A DNA stretch of 64,000 bases. Source: Petunia secreta. Taxonomy: Eukaryota > Streptophyta > Magnoliopsida > Solanales > Solanaceae. The notes under the pieces are model-generated. The model was not told the DNA's origin. It ran no database searches and was given only the letters and a program-made list of their open reading frames with translations. Position 1 is the stretch's first letter. The number at the start of each line of letters is the position of its first letter. Location of the stretch: contig JARKIP010000038.1 in NCBI GenBank assembly GCA_029990175.1, forward strand, positions 27,039,501 to 27,103,500. Direction: 5' to 3'. Below are positions 45,658 through 55,880 of the stretch, piece by piece. The position numbers were made by a program, and so were the translations under genes.

Positions 45658-47075
45658 TTGGGTGGGGGACTTCCCAAGTTTTGAGGTTATGGATGATTGT
45701 ACCTTTAGGTATTTAATTTTAGCAATTTTAAATTTTGTCACTTGACATTATTTTTATTTGTTTCTTGCTTTAATATATAAAAAGTGAAAAAAATTTAAAA
45801 AACTAATGAAAAATTCAAAAAAGATTTTCTTTTTAGTTTTAGTTAGTGGTACAGTCATCCGCCCCGTGGTTTTTCTTATGGCCTCAGTTCTTTTCCATGG
45901 GTAGACCTTTGAACCGGGTAAGTTTTAGTTTTAGAAGTAGTTTAGTATTAATTAGTATAGTATCTTTAGGAAAAAAAGGTAGAATTCTAGGTGCCTTTGG
46001 TTTTGATACCGGTGAATATAGACTTGAGCATTTGCTATTTATGAATTCCTTTTGGTTTTAAAATTCTGATGCATGCCTAGAAAAAAATTTGAATGACCCT
46101 TTTGAGATACTTTGGCTCAACTACTTGACTCTTTTGTGAACTATTGCGCCTTAGTGCTTAAATTTCCAAAGTTGCACCTTGTTTGCTTGAACCGAGAGTT
46201 GGAATGAAACCGTCTTTAGTGAACTATGTGCTATGTGTGATGTGAGTTATCCTTTCTTATGTTCCATGCCGCATATTGATGTCTAGAACTTGCCCCGCGT
46301 GTGTTCAAAGCGAAATCCTAGGTTTCCTTTAGTCGGGAGATGATACAAGCGTTTCTTTCTTAAGCCCTTTTGAGCCTATTGACCTTTTTTGTTGGCACCC
46401 ACATTTCAAGCCTTACCCCTTTTTTTCTTAATTATCTTCCTTTTGAACCCGTACTCCTTAGAGCAGTTTAACTGAAATATTTGATTGTTTGTAGAGTTGT
46501 GGTTGGCGAAATTGGGGGGCTTTTGAGTGGAACCGATGAAAGAAAACAATATGGTGCATCTTAAAAATTTAAGCACTAAGGCGCAATAGTTCACAAAAGA
46601 GTCAAGTAGTTGAGCCTAAGTATCTCAAAAGGGTCATTCAATTTTTTTTCTTGGCATGCATCACAATTTTAAAATCAAAAGGGATTCACAAATAGCAAAT
46701 GCTCAACTCTAAATTCACCGGTATCAAACAAACCAAAGGCACCTAGCATTCTACCATTTTTTTCCCTAAAGATACTATACTAACTAATACTAAACTACTC
46801 CTAAAAATAAAAATTACCCAGTTCAAAGGTCTACCCATTGAAAAGAACTGAGGCCATAAGAAAAACCACAGGGCGGATGACTGTACCACTAACTAAAACT
46901 AAAAAGAAAATCTTTTTGAAATTTTTCATTAGTTTTCTAATTTTTTTTTTTACTTTTTATATATTAAAGCAAGAAACAAATAAAAATAACGTCAAGTGAC
47001 AAAAATTAAAATTGCTAAAATTAAATACCTAAAGGTACAATCATCTAACCTCAAAATTTGGGAAGTCCCCCAAAA
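45658..47075. repeat. Inverted duplication of Athila 3' DNA (two arms of about 510 bp)
   Basis: The plus-oriented arm 45658-46166 (GGGGGACTTCCCAAGTTTTG ... GCGCCTTAGTGCTTAAAT) is repeated in reverse orientation at 46563-47075. A spacer of about 400 bp (46167-46562) belongs to the plus-oriented copy. The right arm runs into AAAAACT and then the inverted LTR at 47079. The arms differ by scattered substitutions and small indels, so they come from two element copies rather than a very recent fold-back. Confidence 0.8.
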
Positions 47076-47473
47076 ACTTGTTGCTCCCAAACTCACACGC
47101 AAGTATACGTGGTCGACAATTAATAAAGTAGTGAGTCGAGTATCATTCCCACAAGGACTATTATTCAGACTGTATCCTAGCAAACAATTTCCTAAAAACT
47201 GTTTAGGGATCCTTTTCAATTGTGGTTGTGATTTTTACTAACTGAATGAAATAATTAGAAACAAGTAACTGAAGCCAAGTAATATAGTAAATTATAGGTT
47301 GTTATTAATAAAAGAGAAACGGTCCAGGGTCATAGCTACGATCAATCCAGTTGAGTTTTCCAGTTGATTCTACTTCTCGATTTCCTAGATTGCTAACTAA
47401 CAAGTTAATTATATTCGTGAAAACCTGTCGATTCTTCACGAGTCTATGCAAGCTACTATAACGCCTATATTTC

Positions 47474-48224
47474 TGGTGCAATGCAAACCCGAAGGAATTG
47501 CTAAGCACAAACGCGGAAGATAAACAAGAAAGATAAAAAATAGAAGCAAGACAAAACTTGCTTCTTTCGAAAGAACAGTGAGGAACCTGTCTCAAAGCTC
47601 GATCGAAAGGAGTACAAGAATCACCTAAACTATGCAACAATCCTCAAGAGAACATGCCTCTTGCAAACTGAATGATCAAAGAGGAATGTTCAATCGGATT
47701 AACCGAAAGCCACAAGTCCATAAAAGCCCTCACCGGGGGTTTGCTCGCGACGGAGACAAGAAGAAATGTGCTCGGCACTTTCATTCAATTCATCAATATT
47801 CAAAACTAGCTGTCTACAATGAAAGGAAACAAGGTTTATATAGGAAATACTAAGGGTAAACTAGTAAAAGGGTCACAGGCGACCAATGGAAATAAGCCAC
47901 GCAGGGCTGAATTAAATTGTGTTCGGCAGACTTTTGACTTCGGTAAGCCTTGGCTTCGGTTCTCGATTGTCTGCTCGAACACACTTGTTGCCTTCGGACG
48001 CTCAATTGTCTTCGAGCTCATTGTCCTCGTTCACTTTGCCTTCGGGCTCAAATCTGAAGATAATGCCTTCGATTCTTGAGCTCGGCCACTCAGCTTCGGA
48101 GCAATTGTTTTCCTTCGGCCAGGCTAAGTGAACGTGCACGTCGTGCAGCAGCTTGGCTTGGCTTCTTGTCATCGGTCTCCTCGGTGGATCGATCACTTGA
48201 TCAGCACGTGATCGGGCTGCATCA
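47474..48224 (-). mobile_element. 3' LTR of the CRM-like element
   Basis: On the minus strand it runs from TGATGCAGCCCGATCACG (48224) to GCATTGCACCA (47474). It contains the C-terminal 74 codons and stop of the gag-pol ORF (stop at 48002). A TATA box (TATATAAA on the minus strand, plus 47835-47842) lies at about mid-LTR. GAA/TTCGAA-rich words (CTTCGG, TCGAA) are frequent. Confidence 0.92.
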
Positions 48225-51200
48225 TCCTCCCCTTCTTGAGAAGATTTCGTCCTCGAAATCAAGCCCTCCTCGTCCTCCGAAGTGGGACCTACAACACAAG
48301 GAACTAAGTCAGCAACATTAAAGGTGTTGGACACGTTATACTCACCAGGGAGGTCGATCACGTAGGCATTGTTGTTGACCTTGGTCAACACTTGAAATGG
48401 ACCATCCCCTCGAGGAGCCAACTTTCCTTTCCTTTGGTTCGGGAAGCGTTCCTTTCGGAAGTGAACCCAAACCCAATCTCCCTTCTTTAATTCCAACTTT
48501 TTACGCCCCTTGTTTTTCTTTAAGGCAACCTTTGCATAGGCCTCCTCGAGGTTCTTCTTCACCCTTGCATGCAATTCGATCAAGGCAGCTGCTCGTCGAG
48601 TACCTTCAAAATCAAGAACAGAATCTCGAGGCAATGGGGTTAAATCAAGTGGAATCAAAGGATTAAAGCCATACACACATTCAAACGGGGTCATGTTGAT
48701 CATTCTATGCACCGTTCGATTGTATGCAAACTCCATCATGGACAAACGATCAGCCCAGTTTCCAACCTTCCCTTTGGTCATTGCCCGAAGCAACGATCCC
48801 AAGGTTCGGTTAACTACCTCGGTCTGTCCATCAGTCTGAGGATGGTGAGACGTCGAGAATAGTAGCTTGGTGCCGAGGGCACCCCACAAACACTTCCAAA
48901 AATGACTCAAGAACTTCGAGTCTCGATCACTCACAATAGTACAAGGTACACCATGCAATTTTAACACGTTAGAAACAAACAATGTAGCTACATGCTGTGC
49001 ATCATCACACTTTTTGCAAGGAATAAAGTGAGCCATTTTTGAAAAACGGTCAACCACAACGAAGATGCTATCATGTCCTCCCCCCGACCTCGGTAACCCC
49101 AAGACAAAGTCCATGGATATATCAACCCAAGGTCGATCAGGCACAGGCAACGGGGTGTACAAACCATGAGGGTTGGACTTCGATTTTGCTTTCTTGCAAA
49201 CGAGACAAGCGTTGCAAAGCTTTTCCACATCTCGTCGCATTTTGGGCCAATGGAACTGCTCGGTCAAGATACCAAGAGTTTTATCGATACCGAAGTGCCC
49301 CATCAGTCCACCTGAGTGAGCTTCTCGAACCAAGAGCTCTCTCCACGATGACACTGGCACACAAACCCTCCCATTTTTGAAGAGGTAGCCATCATGCCAC
49401 TGATATTTCTCAACCTTTCGGCCACTCAAGATTGCATCTCGAACACATTTCAGTTTGGGATCGTCCTCGTACATCGACTTGATGCTTTCGAATCCCATGA
49501 GCCTAGAGGCGAGAGTGGTCGCTAAGGCAAATTTCCTTGATAGCGCATCGGCCACAACGTTGTCTTTTCCCTTTTTGTAATGAATTACATAGGGAAAGCT
49601 TTCAATAAATTCAACCCACTTGGCATGTCTTCGATTCAATTTCTCCTGACCTCGGAGATGCTTCAAGGACTCATGATCGCTTTTGATCACAAATTCTCGA
49701 GGCCACAAATAATGCTGCCAATGGGCGAGTGCTCGAACGAGGGCATACAATTCCTTGTCGTACGTAGAGTAGTTCAAGGTTGCACCCTTAAGCTTTTCGC
49801 TAAAGTAAGCGATCGGCTTCGAATCTTGCATCAGCACTCCTCCGATCCCAACTCCAGACGCATCACACTCGACTTCGAATGCTTTGCCGAAGTCAGGGAG
49901 TTGCAACAACGGGGCAGAACAAAGCCTCCGTTTCAACTCTTGGAAAGCCCTCTCTTGGGACTCTCCCCACACAAATGGATTGTCTTTCTTAACCAGCTCG
50001 GTTAAAGGAGCTGCCACGGTGCTAAAGTCACGAACAAACCTTCGGTAAAAGCTAGCTAAGCCATGGAAGCTACGAACTTGTGATACCGAGGTTGGAGTTG
50101 GCCAATCTTTGATGGCTTCGACTTTTGATTCGTCGACTTCGACACCATTAGCACTGACAACAAATCCAAGAAAGACTACACGATTGACACCAAAGGCGCA
50201 TTTCTTGAAGTTGGCATACAACTTCTCTTCTCGAAGCTTTTCGAGCACTTGCCTTAGGTGTTCGACATGTTCATCCACGGTTCTGCTATAAACAAGTATG
50301 TCATCGAAATAAACGACAACGAACTTGTTTATGAACGGTTTGAGCACATGGTTCATCAGTCGCATGAATGTTCTCGGTGCATTGGATAAGCCAAAAGGCA
50401 TCACCAACCATTCATAGAGACCGAACTTGGTCTTGAATGCGGTTTTCCACTCGTCTCCGGGTTTCATTCGGATCTGGTGGTAACCGGACCTGAGGTCTAT
50501 TTTCGAAAAGCATGAAGAACCACTCAACTCATCTAGCATGTCATCTAATCGAGGGATAGGATGACGATACTTTACCGTTATTTTGTTGACTGCTCGACAG
50601 TCAACACACATTCGCCATGTTCCATCCTTCTTCGGGACAAGGATAACAGGAACGGCACAAGGACTCAAGCTCTCACGAACGAGGCCCTTGTTCAGCAATT
50701 CATCAACCTGCCGTTGGAGCTCTTTGGTGTCTTCGGGATTACACCGGTATGCAGGTTTGTTAGGGATTTGAGACCCTGGCACGAAGTCAATTTGGTGCTC
50801 GATTCCTCTCAACGGAGGTAATCCACCTGGCATTTCCTCGGGAAACATGTCCTCGAAGTCCTGCAAAACTTTACGAACAAACAAAGGCAAAGGGTTATCA
50901 TTAGAAAAATCATCATTAGAGTTTAGAAAGATACCCTTGTGCACGAGACAAATCATCAGCTGACCGTGGTCGTTGCCTCGTAAGATCTCACCGGGTTGCA
51001 TGATTGCACAAATTCCTTTCACTTCGATCGGTGAGTTTGTCTCTTCGGGCCCCAATTTTGCTCCTATCGGAAGCTTAGCTTTGGCCGCTTCTTTCAATTC
51101 TTTCATTCGTTTATAGTCCTCGGTGACTTGTTTTGGAGACAAGGGTTTGAGTACGAAACTCTTCCCATCAAGCTTCACAGTGTAAGTGTTGGATCTGCCA

Positions 51201-53026
51201 TTGTGAACAGCTGTTCGGTCATACTGCCATGGTCGACCCAATAACAAATGACAAGCTTGCATCGGAACCACATCGAATATCATTTCATCTTGATACTCTC
51301 CGATTTTGAACTTGATCCACACTTGTTTGACAACTCTCAATTCTCCACACTCATTCAGCCATTGTAACTTGTAAGGGTGGGGATGCTTCATCGTAGGTAA
51401 TCCCATTTGTGAAACCAAAGTTTGGCTCACTACATTGGCACAACTACCGGAATCAATGATCATCGAACACACCTTTCCCCTCACTCGACATCGGGCATGA
51501 AAGAGGTTTTCTCTTTGGTTGTCCTCTTCTTCAACAGTCATGCAGCTCAAATTCCTTCGAACCACAAGAAACATTTTCGGATGATCAGCTTCGGCAGCCT
51601 CATGATCATCATCAACTTCAGCTCGATCAGTCTCCTCGATAATTTCCTCCTCGGTGTCACTCGCTTGCTCATGGACGGTTCCATCTTCGAGCAGAAGCAT
51701 AACTTTGCGAGTTGGACACTCTTTTGCCATGTGACCATAACCTCTGCATTTGTGACACTGAATATTTGAAGCACTAGGAGAGTTGAGTTGAACTTTACCT
51801 CCCACTTCTCTCGACTGGTTAACGGTCACACCTCTTTCGAAGGGTCTCTTCGAATCTCGAACAGTGTTAGCACTTGCTTGGTTTGGACTCTTCCATTCTT
51901 TACCTCGGTTCAAAGGAGTAGAAGTAGTGACTCCTCGATACCGGTTCGCCTTATCGTCCTTCACCAATTTTTCAGCTTCGGTGGCAGCATCAAACAAATC
52001 TTCCAACGTGTGGTACACGTGGAGTCTCAACTGAGATGACACATCCCTAGCCAAGCCATTTTTGAATCTGATAATGGCTTGCTCTTCGTCTTCGACCAGA
52101 TCAAGATTCAATCGAACCTTTTCAAATTCATCGTGGTACTCTTGAACTAACTTGGACCCTTGTTTCAGCTCATACAACTTTTGCATTTGAGTTTGCCTGT
52201 ACTTGGCACTCAAATACTTACCATCCATCGCTCTCATCAACTGTGGCCACGTATTGACTACTGGATAGTCATTTCTTCGTCTATGCCTCTTGTCAGATTC
52301 CCACCATGTTGATGCATAGGCTTCGAACGAAGCAATGGCATGGGCAGCTTTTCTCTCATCGGTCATCTCATTGGTTTCAAAGATGCGCTCCATTTTAAGC
52401 TTCCATTCAAGATACTCATCGGGATCACTAGTTCCTTTAAAGGGTGGGATAGTGATCTTGACACTGTTCAAATTTGAGTCTCGAACAGCTCTAGCCTGTT
52501 CGGGAAGCTCATCTTCTCGATCATCAGCCTCACGCCCAATATTTCTTTCAACATTTGCGCCTCGGCCTCGACCTCGGAAATTTCCACGACCTCGGTGAGC
52601 TTGCCTTCGTTGAGCGAATGGCGGCTCACGCTCATATTCGTCCTCGGGAAATTCCTCTTCATCAACCTCCTCGGCAACGGCTCCAAGATCTCTTCGGGCC
52701 ACTGGAGGTGGTATTCTTTCTCCTCGGGGAATGCCCAAGTTTTGATAAGCAGCTTGGGGATTGCCCAAGTTAAGTTCTCTTCGAATTGCTTCACTTGTCA
52801 ACTGATGTTGTCGTACAAGCTCAGCATACAGCTCAGGTTTCATCGGAGTGGTTTGGCTAGTTCCAGCGCCGGACCCATTCATGGCCACGGACGCACTTCC
52901 TTGTTCGAGTTGAGTTACTCGAGCACTCACTCCTCTTACATCGGCACTGACACTTTGTATCGCAGCCATGAGATCGGCTAACGACACTTCGGGCTTCTCA
53001 ATGCCTTTGCCATCGTTTCCAGCCAT
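48002..53026 (-). CDS. Gag-pol polyprotein of the CRM-like element
   Basis: One frame of 1674 codons; the ATG at 53026 (MAGNDGKGIEKPE) is the first ATG of the frame. Domains in order: N-terminal coiled/acidic part and R-G-R repeats (140-160), gag capsid (about 190-360, with FKGTSDPDEYLEW), zinc knuckle CHKCRGYGHMAKEC (about 424-437), protease with D-S-G-S (about 525), RT (760-950) with YFDD near 906, RNase H (1054-1165), integrase zinc finger (H-x-H...CNACLVC, near 1238-1277), core with D-D35-E (DFVLGLP, SDRDSKF, GQTEVVN), GPF motif and C-terminal end. The tail ISRTKSSQEGEDDAARS crosses the polypurine tract and LTR border, followed by PMTRSQAKLLHD. No stop or frameshift was seen. CRM relatives target centromeric chromatin; whether this one does is inference. 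Confidence 0.93.
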   Translation of the reverse strand: MAGNDGKGIEKPEVSLADLMAAIQSVSADVRGVSARVTQLEQGSASVAMNGSGAGTSQTTPMKPELYAELVRQHQLTSEAIRRELNLGNPQAAYQNLGIPRGERIPPPVARRDLGAVAEEVDEEEFPEDEYEREPPFAQRRQAHRGRGNFRGRGRGANVERNIGREADDREDELPEQARAVRDSNLNSVKITIPPFKGTSDPDEYLEWKLKMERIFETNEMTDERKAAHAIASFEAYASTWWESDKRHRRRNDYPVVNTWPQLMRAMDGKYLSAKYRQTQMQKLYELKQGSKLVQEYHDEFEKVRLNLDLVEDEEQAIIRFKNGLARDVSSQLRLHVYHTLEDLFDAATEAEKLVKDDKANRYRGVTTSTPLNRGKEWKSPNQASANTVRDSKRPFERGVTVNQSREVGGKVQLNSPSASNIQCHKCRGYGHMAKECPTRKVMLLLEDGTVHEQASDTEEEIIEETDRAEVDDDHEAAEADHPKMFLVVRRNLSCMTVEEEDNQRENLFHARCRVRGKVCSMIIDSGSCANVVSQTLVSQMGLPTMKHPHPYKLQWLNECGELRVVKQVWIKFKIGEYQDEMIFDVVPMQACHLLLGRPWQYDRTAVHNGRSNTYTVKLDGKSFVLKPLSPKQVTEDYKRMKELKEAAKAKLPIGAKLGPEETNSPIEVKGICAIMQPGEILRGNDHGQLMICLVHKGIFLNSNDDFSNDNPLPLFVRKVLQDFEDMFPEEMPGGLPPLRGIEHQIDFVPGSQIPNKPAYRCNPEDTKELQRQVDELLNKGLVRESLSPCAVPVILVPKKDGTWRMCVDCRAVNKITVKYRHPIPRLDDMLDELSGSSCFSKIDLRSGYHQIRMKPGDEWKTAFKTKFGLYEWLVMPFGLSNAPRTFMRLMNHVLKPFINKFVVVYFDDILVYSRTVDEHVEHLRQVLEKLREEKLYANFKKCAFGVNRVVFLGFVVSANGVEVDESKVEAIKDWPTPTSVSQVRSFHGLASFYRRFVRDFSTVAAPLTELVKKDNPFVWGESQERAFQELKRRLCSAPLLQLPDFGKAFEVECDASGVGIGGVLMQDSKPIAYFSEKLKGATLNYSTYDKELYALVRALAHWQHYLWPREFVIKSDHESLKHLRGQEKLNRRHAKWVEFIESFPYVIHYKKGKDNVVADALSRKFALATTLASRLMGFESIKSMYEDDPKLKCVRDAILSGRKVEKYQWHDGYLFKNGRVCVPVSSWRELLVREAHSGGLMGHFGIDKTLGILTEQFHWPKMRRDVEKLCNACLVCKKAKSKSNPHGLYTPLPVPDRPWVDISMDFVLGLPRSGGGHDSIFVVVDRFSKMAHFIPCKKCDDAQHVATLFVSNVLKLHGVPCTIVSDRDSKFLSHFWKCLWGALGTKLLFSTSHHPQTDGQTEVVNRTLGSLLRAMTKGKVGNWADRLSMMEFAYNRTVHRMINMTPFECVYGFNPLIPLDLTPLPRDSVLDFEGTRRAAALIELHARVKKNLEEAYAKVALKKNKGRKKLELKKGDWVWVHFRKERFPNQRKGKLAPRGDGPFQVLTKVNNNAYVIDLPGEYNVSNTFNVADLVPCVVGPTSEDEEGLISRTKSSQEGEDDAARSRADQVIDPPRRPMTRSQAKLLHDVHVHLAWPKENNCSEAEWPSSRIEGIIFRFEPEGKVNEDNELEDN
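48225..48238 (-). other. Polypurine tract inside the ORF
   Basis: On the minus strand CAAGAAGGGGAGGA ends directly before the TGATGCAGCC LTR start. The same bases encode Q-E-G-E-D of the polyprotein C terminus, so the sequence is both replication primer and code. Confidence 0.85.
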
Positions 53027-54216
53027 TGTACCTGCACAAGTCAAAGATCAAACAAATGTTAGGGTTAGAAATCACCTCACACACTCCCTCACCTTTGATG
53101 GGTGGCACTCGGGTCCACTCAATTTATGGGTTCGGTTTTTGATCACTCAAGGACTTGTTAACAGTGGCTCGTCTGATTGATCTGTCCTCTAAGATCCTTC
53201 AAGTTCGATAATAGTCACTGCCTCTTCGGGAAGAGTGAAGTAATGTTCGACTCGATGGAACGGACGCCTTTTAACTGAGCTCGGGGAGTCAAAAGAATTT
53301 CTACGCAAGTTTGGACTTCGGTCACACCTTCGCACGAATTCCTATCAGCTTAAAAGAGTTAGTACGACCTCGAGTAGGACAATTACTCAAAAGATCCACC
53401 AACTAGAATTTGACACGAAAGAAAGTGATAACCTAGGAGAATCTACCCTTTGATTCCCTTTTGGAATCTTTTTCGATCACACCCACTCCTGTCCGTACAA
53501 GAGTGGTCCCTCCTTGGTACGGATAGGGTTTTACCTTATCCACTTTCCTTTTTCAGCCGACAATTTTCACCTGGGGTTTTGATGTTAAAATTTTAACCCC
53601 TTTCTTCTTCAATGGAACAGTGACCTTGCTCCGGCGTACAGACACAACAACTTCGGTTCACTGACCACGAAATTCAACAGATCTGGGTTTCCTTTCAACT
53701 CCGGTCTCAACAACGGAGGAAATCAATCTTCACAGTTCATTCGCGTCGTACACTGTCATGATTGTAACAACTTCCGGCGCACGGACAACGATTGTAAACT
53801 GAGAACTTCGAATTTTAAGCAACAAACAAACCCAAATCACTCAAGAACCACCAATCTTCATCGGTTTCAACTAAACACAATGGGGTTCGAGTTCAGTCAC
53901 CATTGAAGCTCAAAATCAGTCCAAATTTCACCAAGAAACCCTAGTCACAAAATTAGTACGTCGGGTACTCGTTGGATTCAGAATTCGATGGTGAACAAGA
54001 ATCAATGGTTGTCTTTCCCAAACAACCAACAATCAAACACAATTTTTGAATTTTCTTTTTATCACTTTTTTTTTTTTTTTTTGTAAAATAACAACACCAA
54101 CAGTAACAAAATCAAATCAAGAACACGAAAAGGAAACAAAGACACAAAAACGCACGAAGATAATGAACAGGATTGAGGTTGTAAGAACAAACTCAAGCCG
54201 TGCTCTGATACCAAGA
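53027..54216 (-). other. Leader of the CRM-like element
   Basis: About 1.2 kb between the primer site and the gag ATG, without a recognisable gene on either strand. It contains a 17-base T run on the plus strand (54066-54082) and repeats of TTCCGGCG and CCGGAG words. CAG|GTACAATGG at the gag start looks like a splice donor context, so processing of a leader intron is possible but not demonstrable here. Confidence 0.5.
54201..54213 (-). other. Primer-binding site of the CRM-like element
   Basis: On the minus strand TGGTATCAGAGCA, complementary to initiator tRNA-Met, starts three bases (TCT) after the 5' LTR end CATTGCACCA. Confidence 0.9.
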
Positions 54217-54967
54217 TGGTGCAATGCAAACCCGAAGGAATTGCTAAGCACAAACGCGGAAGATAAACAAGAAAGATAAAAGATAGAAGCAAGACAAAAC
54301 TTGCTTCTTTCGAAAGAACAGTGAGGAACCTGTCTCAAAGCTCGATCGAAAGGAGTACAAGAATCACCTAAACTATGCAACAATCCTCAAGAGAACATGC
54401 CTCTTGCAAACTGAATGATCAAAGAGGAATGTTCAATCGGATTAACCGAAAGCCACAAGTCCATAAAAGCCCTCACCGGGGGTTTGCTCGCGACGGAGAC
54501 AAGAAGAAATGTGCTCGGCACTTTCATTCAATTCATCAATATTCAAAACTAGCTGTCTACAATGAAAGGAAACAAGGTTTATATAGGAAATACTAAGGGT
54601 AAACTAGTAAAAGGGTCACAGGCGACCAATGGAAATAAGCCACGCAGGGCTGAATTAAATTGTGTTCGGCAGACTTTTGACTTCGGTAAGCCTTGGCTTC
54701 GGTTCTCGATTGTCTGCTCGAACACACTTGTTGCCTTCGGACGCTCAATTGTCTTCGAGCTCATTGTCCTCGTTCACTTTGCCTTCGGGCTCAAATCTGA
54801 AGATAATGCCTTCGATTCTTGAGCTCGGCCACTCAGCTTCGGAGCAATTGTTTTCCTTCGGCCAGGCTAAGTGAACGTGCACGTCGTGCAGCAGCTTGGC
54901 TTGGCTTCTTGTCATCGGTCTCCTCGGTGGATCGATCACTTGATCAGCACGTGATCGGGCTGCATCA
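54217..54967 (-). mobile_element. 5' LTR of the CRM-like element
   Basis: The same 751 bp as the 3' LTR, offset by 6743 bp, with a single base difference (54281 G against A at 47538). The TATA box on the minus strand is at plus 54578-54585. Short open frames inside both LTRs are identical and reflect the polyprotein tail and its shadows. Confidence 0.93.
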
Positions 54968-55880
54968 ATTTCTATGGAATTAAATCACATGCATGCATTA
55001 AAGAACTCTATATTTAGCTAAGCAAGGCGAATAGGTATATGTCTATCCTACCCGCAAATCGATTCCCTAATACCCAGGTTCACAATCAAGCGCTATTCTT
55101 TCTTATTTGCGTTCACAAGTTCCCTCTGTCGAGTTCAACTTGTAAACCGTAGATAGTGTTCAATTATCAGGCCTCAATAATCAAACAATTAGGCTCAAGA
55201 AAGAATAAACAATCTGTAATGGTAAATTAATAGGAAGAAATCAACTTTCAAATATCAACCTTCATGTATTTTCTCTCACCCTAAAATGATATGTTTAGCT
55301 ACGCATATTCATAATAACAATACAAGAATTCATGGAAGAAATATGAAAGATTGTAATAAATGAAGTAGATGAATTAAACCCTTGGTTCAATGTGTTAGGA
55401 ACTCCAAAACTTGCTCCAAAATTCGACCTCCTCACTAAAACAAAATTAATAACTATTTATAGTGTTTACAAAGTCTTCACATAAGTTAATCCAAAGCCTA
55501 AACTAAGTTGGAAAAGTTGGGGTCGCTGAACTAAAAGCCACAGAGTAAGCCTCGCGTGTCTCATGGCTTTTGGAAGTCGTGCGCTACAGCTTATGCGTCG
55601 CATGACTTATGGCTTTTAGAAGTCCGAAGCTATGACAGATCCATAGCTTGCTCCATAGCTTGCCTTCTAATGCCATATCCCATAATTAGCTAACTTCATC
55701 AATTCTTGCTCGATTTTATCCATCTTCACTCCATTTGCACTCGTATTCATTCAAATCATTCCTAAAATCACAAACACAATAAGTGAGCGCAACAATCACA
55801 ATTATCTCGTGCAATGGGCGAATAACGTATCAAATGTGAGGAAATATTAAGGTAAAATAGGCAAATATTGCCAAACATCA

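Larger units (their letters stand above)
40231..46565 (+). mobile_element. Athila-type Ty3/gypsy element lacking RT and integrase
   Basis: The order is LTR (40231-41509), primer site, gag, protease, then directly the region that normally follows pol. No RT, RNase H or integrase is present, and no plus-strand 3' LTR follows. Instead, at about 46565 the sequence turns into an inverted copy of its own 3' region. The protease motif CDLGASINLMPLS and the TGGCGCCG primer site are characteristic of Athila. It is inserted in the MULE transposase after GACGG (40226-40230). Confidence 0.82.
47474..54967 (-). mobile_element. Complete, young CRM-like Ty3/gypsy retrotransposon
   Basis: Two 751-bp LTRs (47474-48224 and 54217-54967) bound an internal region with primer site, leader, one full gag-pol ORF and polypurine tract, 7494 bp in all. 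The target duplication ATTTC is perfect (47469-47473 and 54968-54972). In my reading the LTRs differ at one base only (47538 A, 54281 G). The ORF runs across the polypurine tract into the 3' LTR, and no chromodomain is visible, as in CRM chromoviruses. All parts needed for autonomous movement appear present. Confidence 0.93.
47079..55880 (-). mobile_element. Inverted Athila LTR, split by the CRM-like element
   Basis: The minus-strand LTR starts TGATGTTTGGCAATATTTGC at 55880 and ends GGGAGCAACA at 47079. Without the insert (47474-54967) and one copy of the duplicated ATTTC it is about 1300 bp, close to the 1279-bp and 1334-bp relatives. A polypurine tract (AAGTGTGGGGTGG) lies directly upstream at 55881-55893, so it served as a 3' LTR. 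Downstream, AGTTTTTGG (the first bases before a primer site) is fused to the 3' region GGGGACTTCCC, so nearly the entire internal part of a following copy has been deleted. Confidence 0.85.

Noticed and set aside
47632..48131. Small plus-strand ORFs repeated exactly at 54375-54874
   Set aside because: They are the same LTR sequence twice, not duplicated genes.
48076..52981. Numerous plus-strand frames of 60-141 codons
   Set aside because: They lie opposite the intact gag-pol of the CRM-like element and show no domains.
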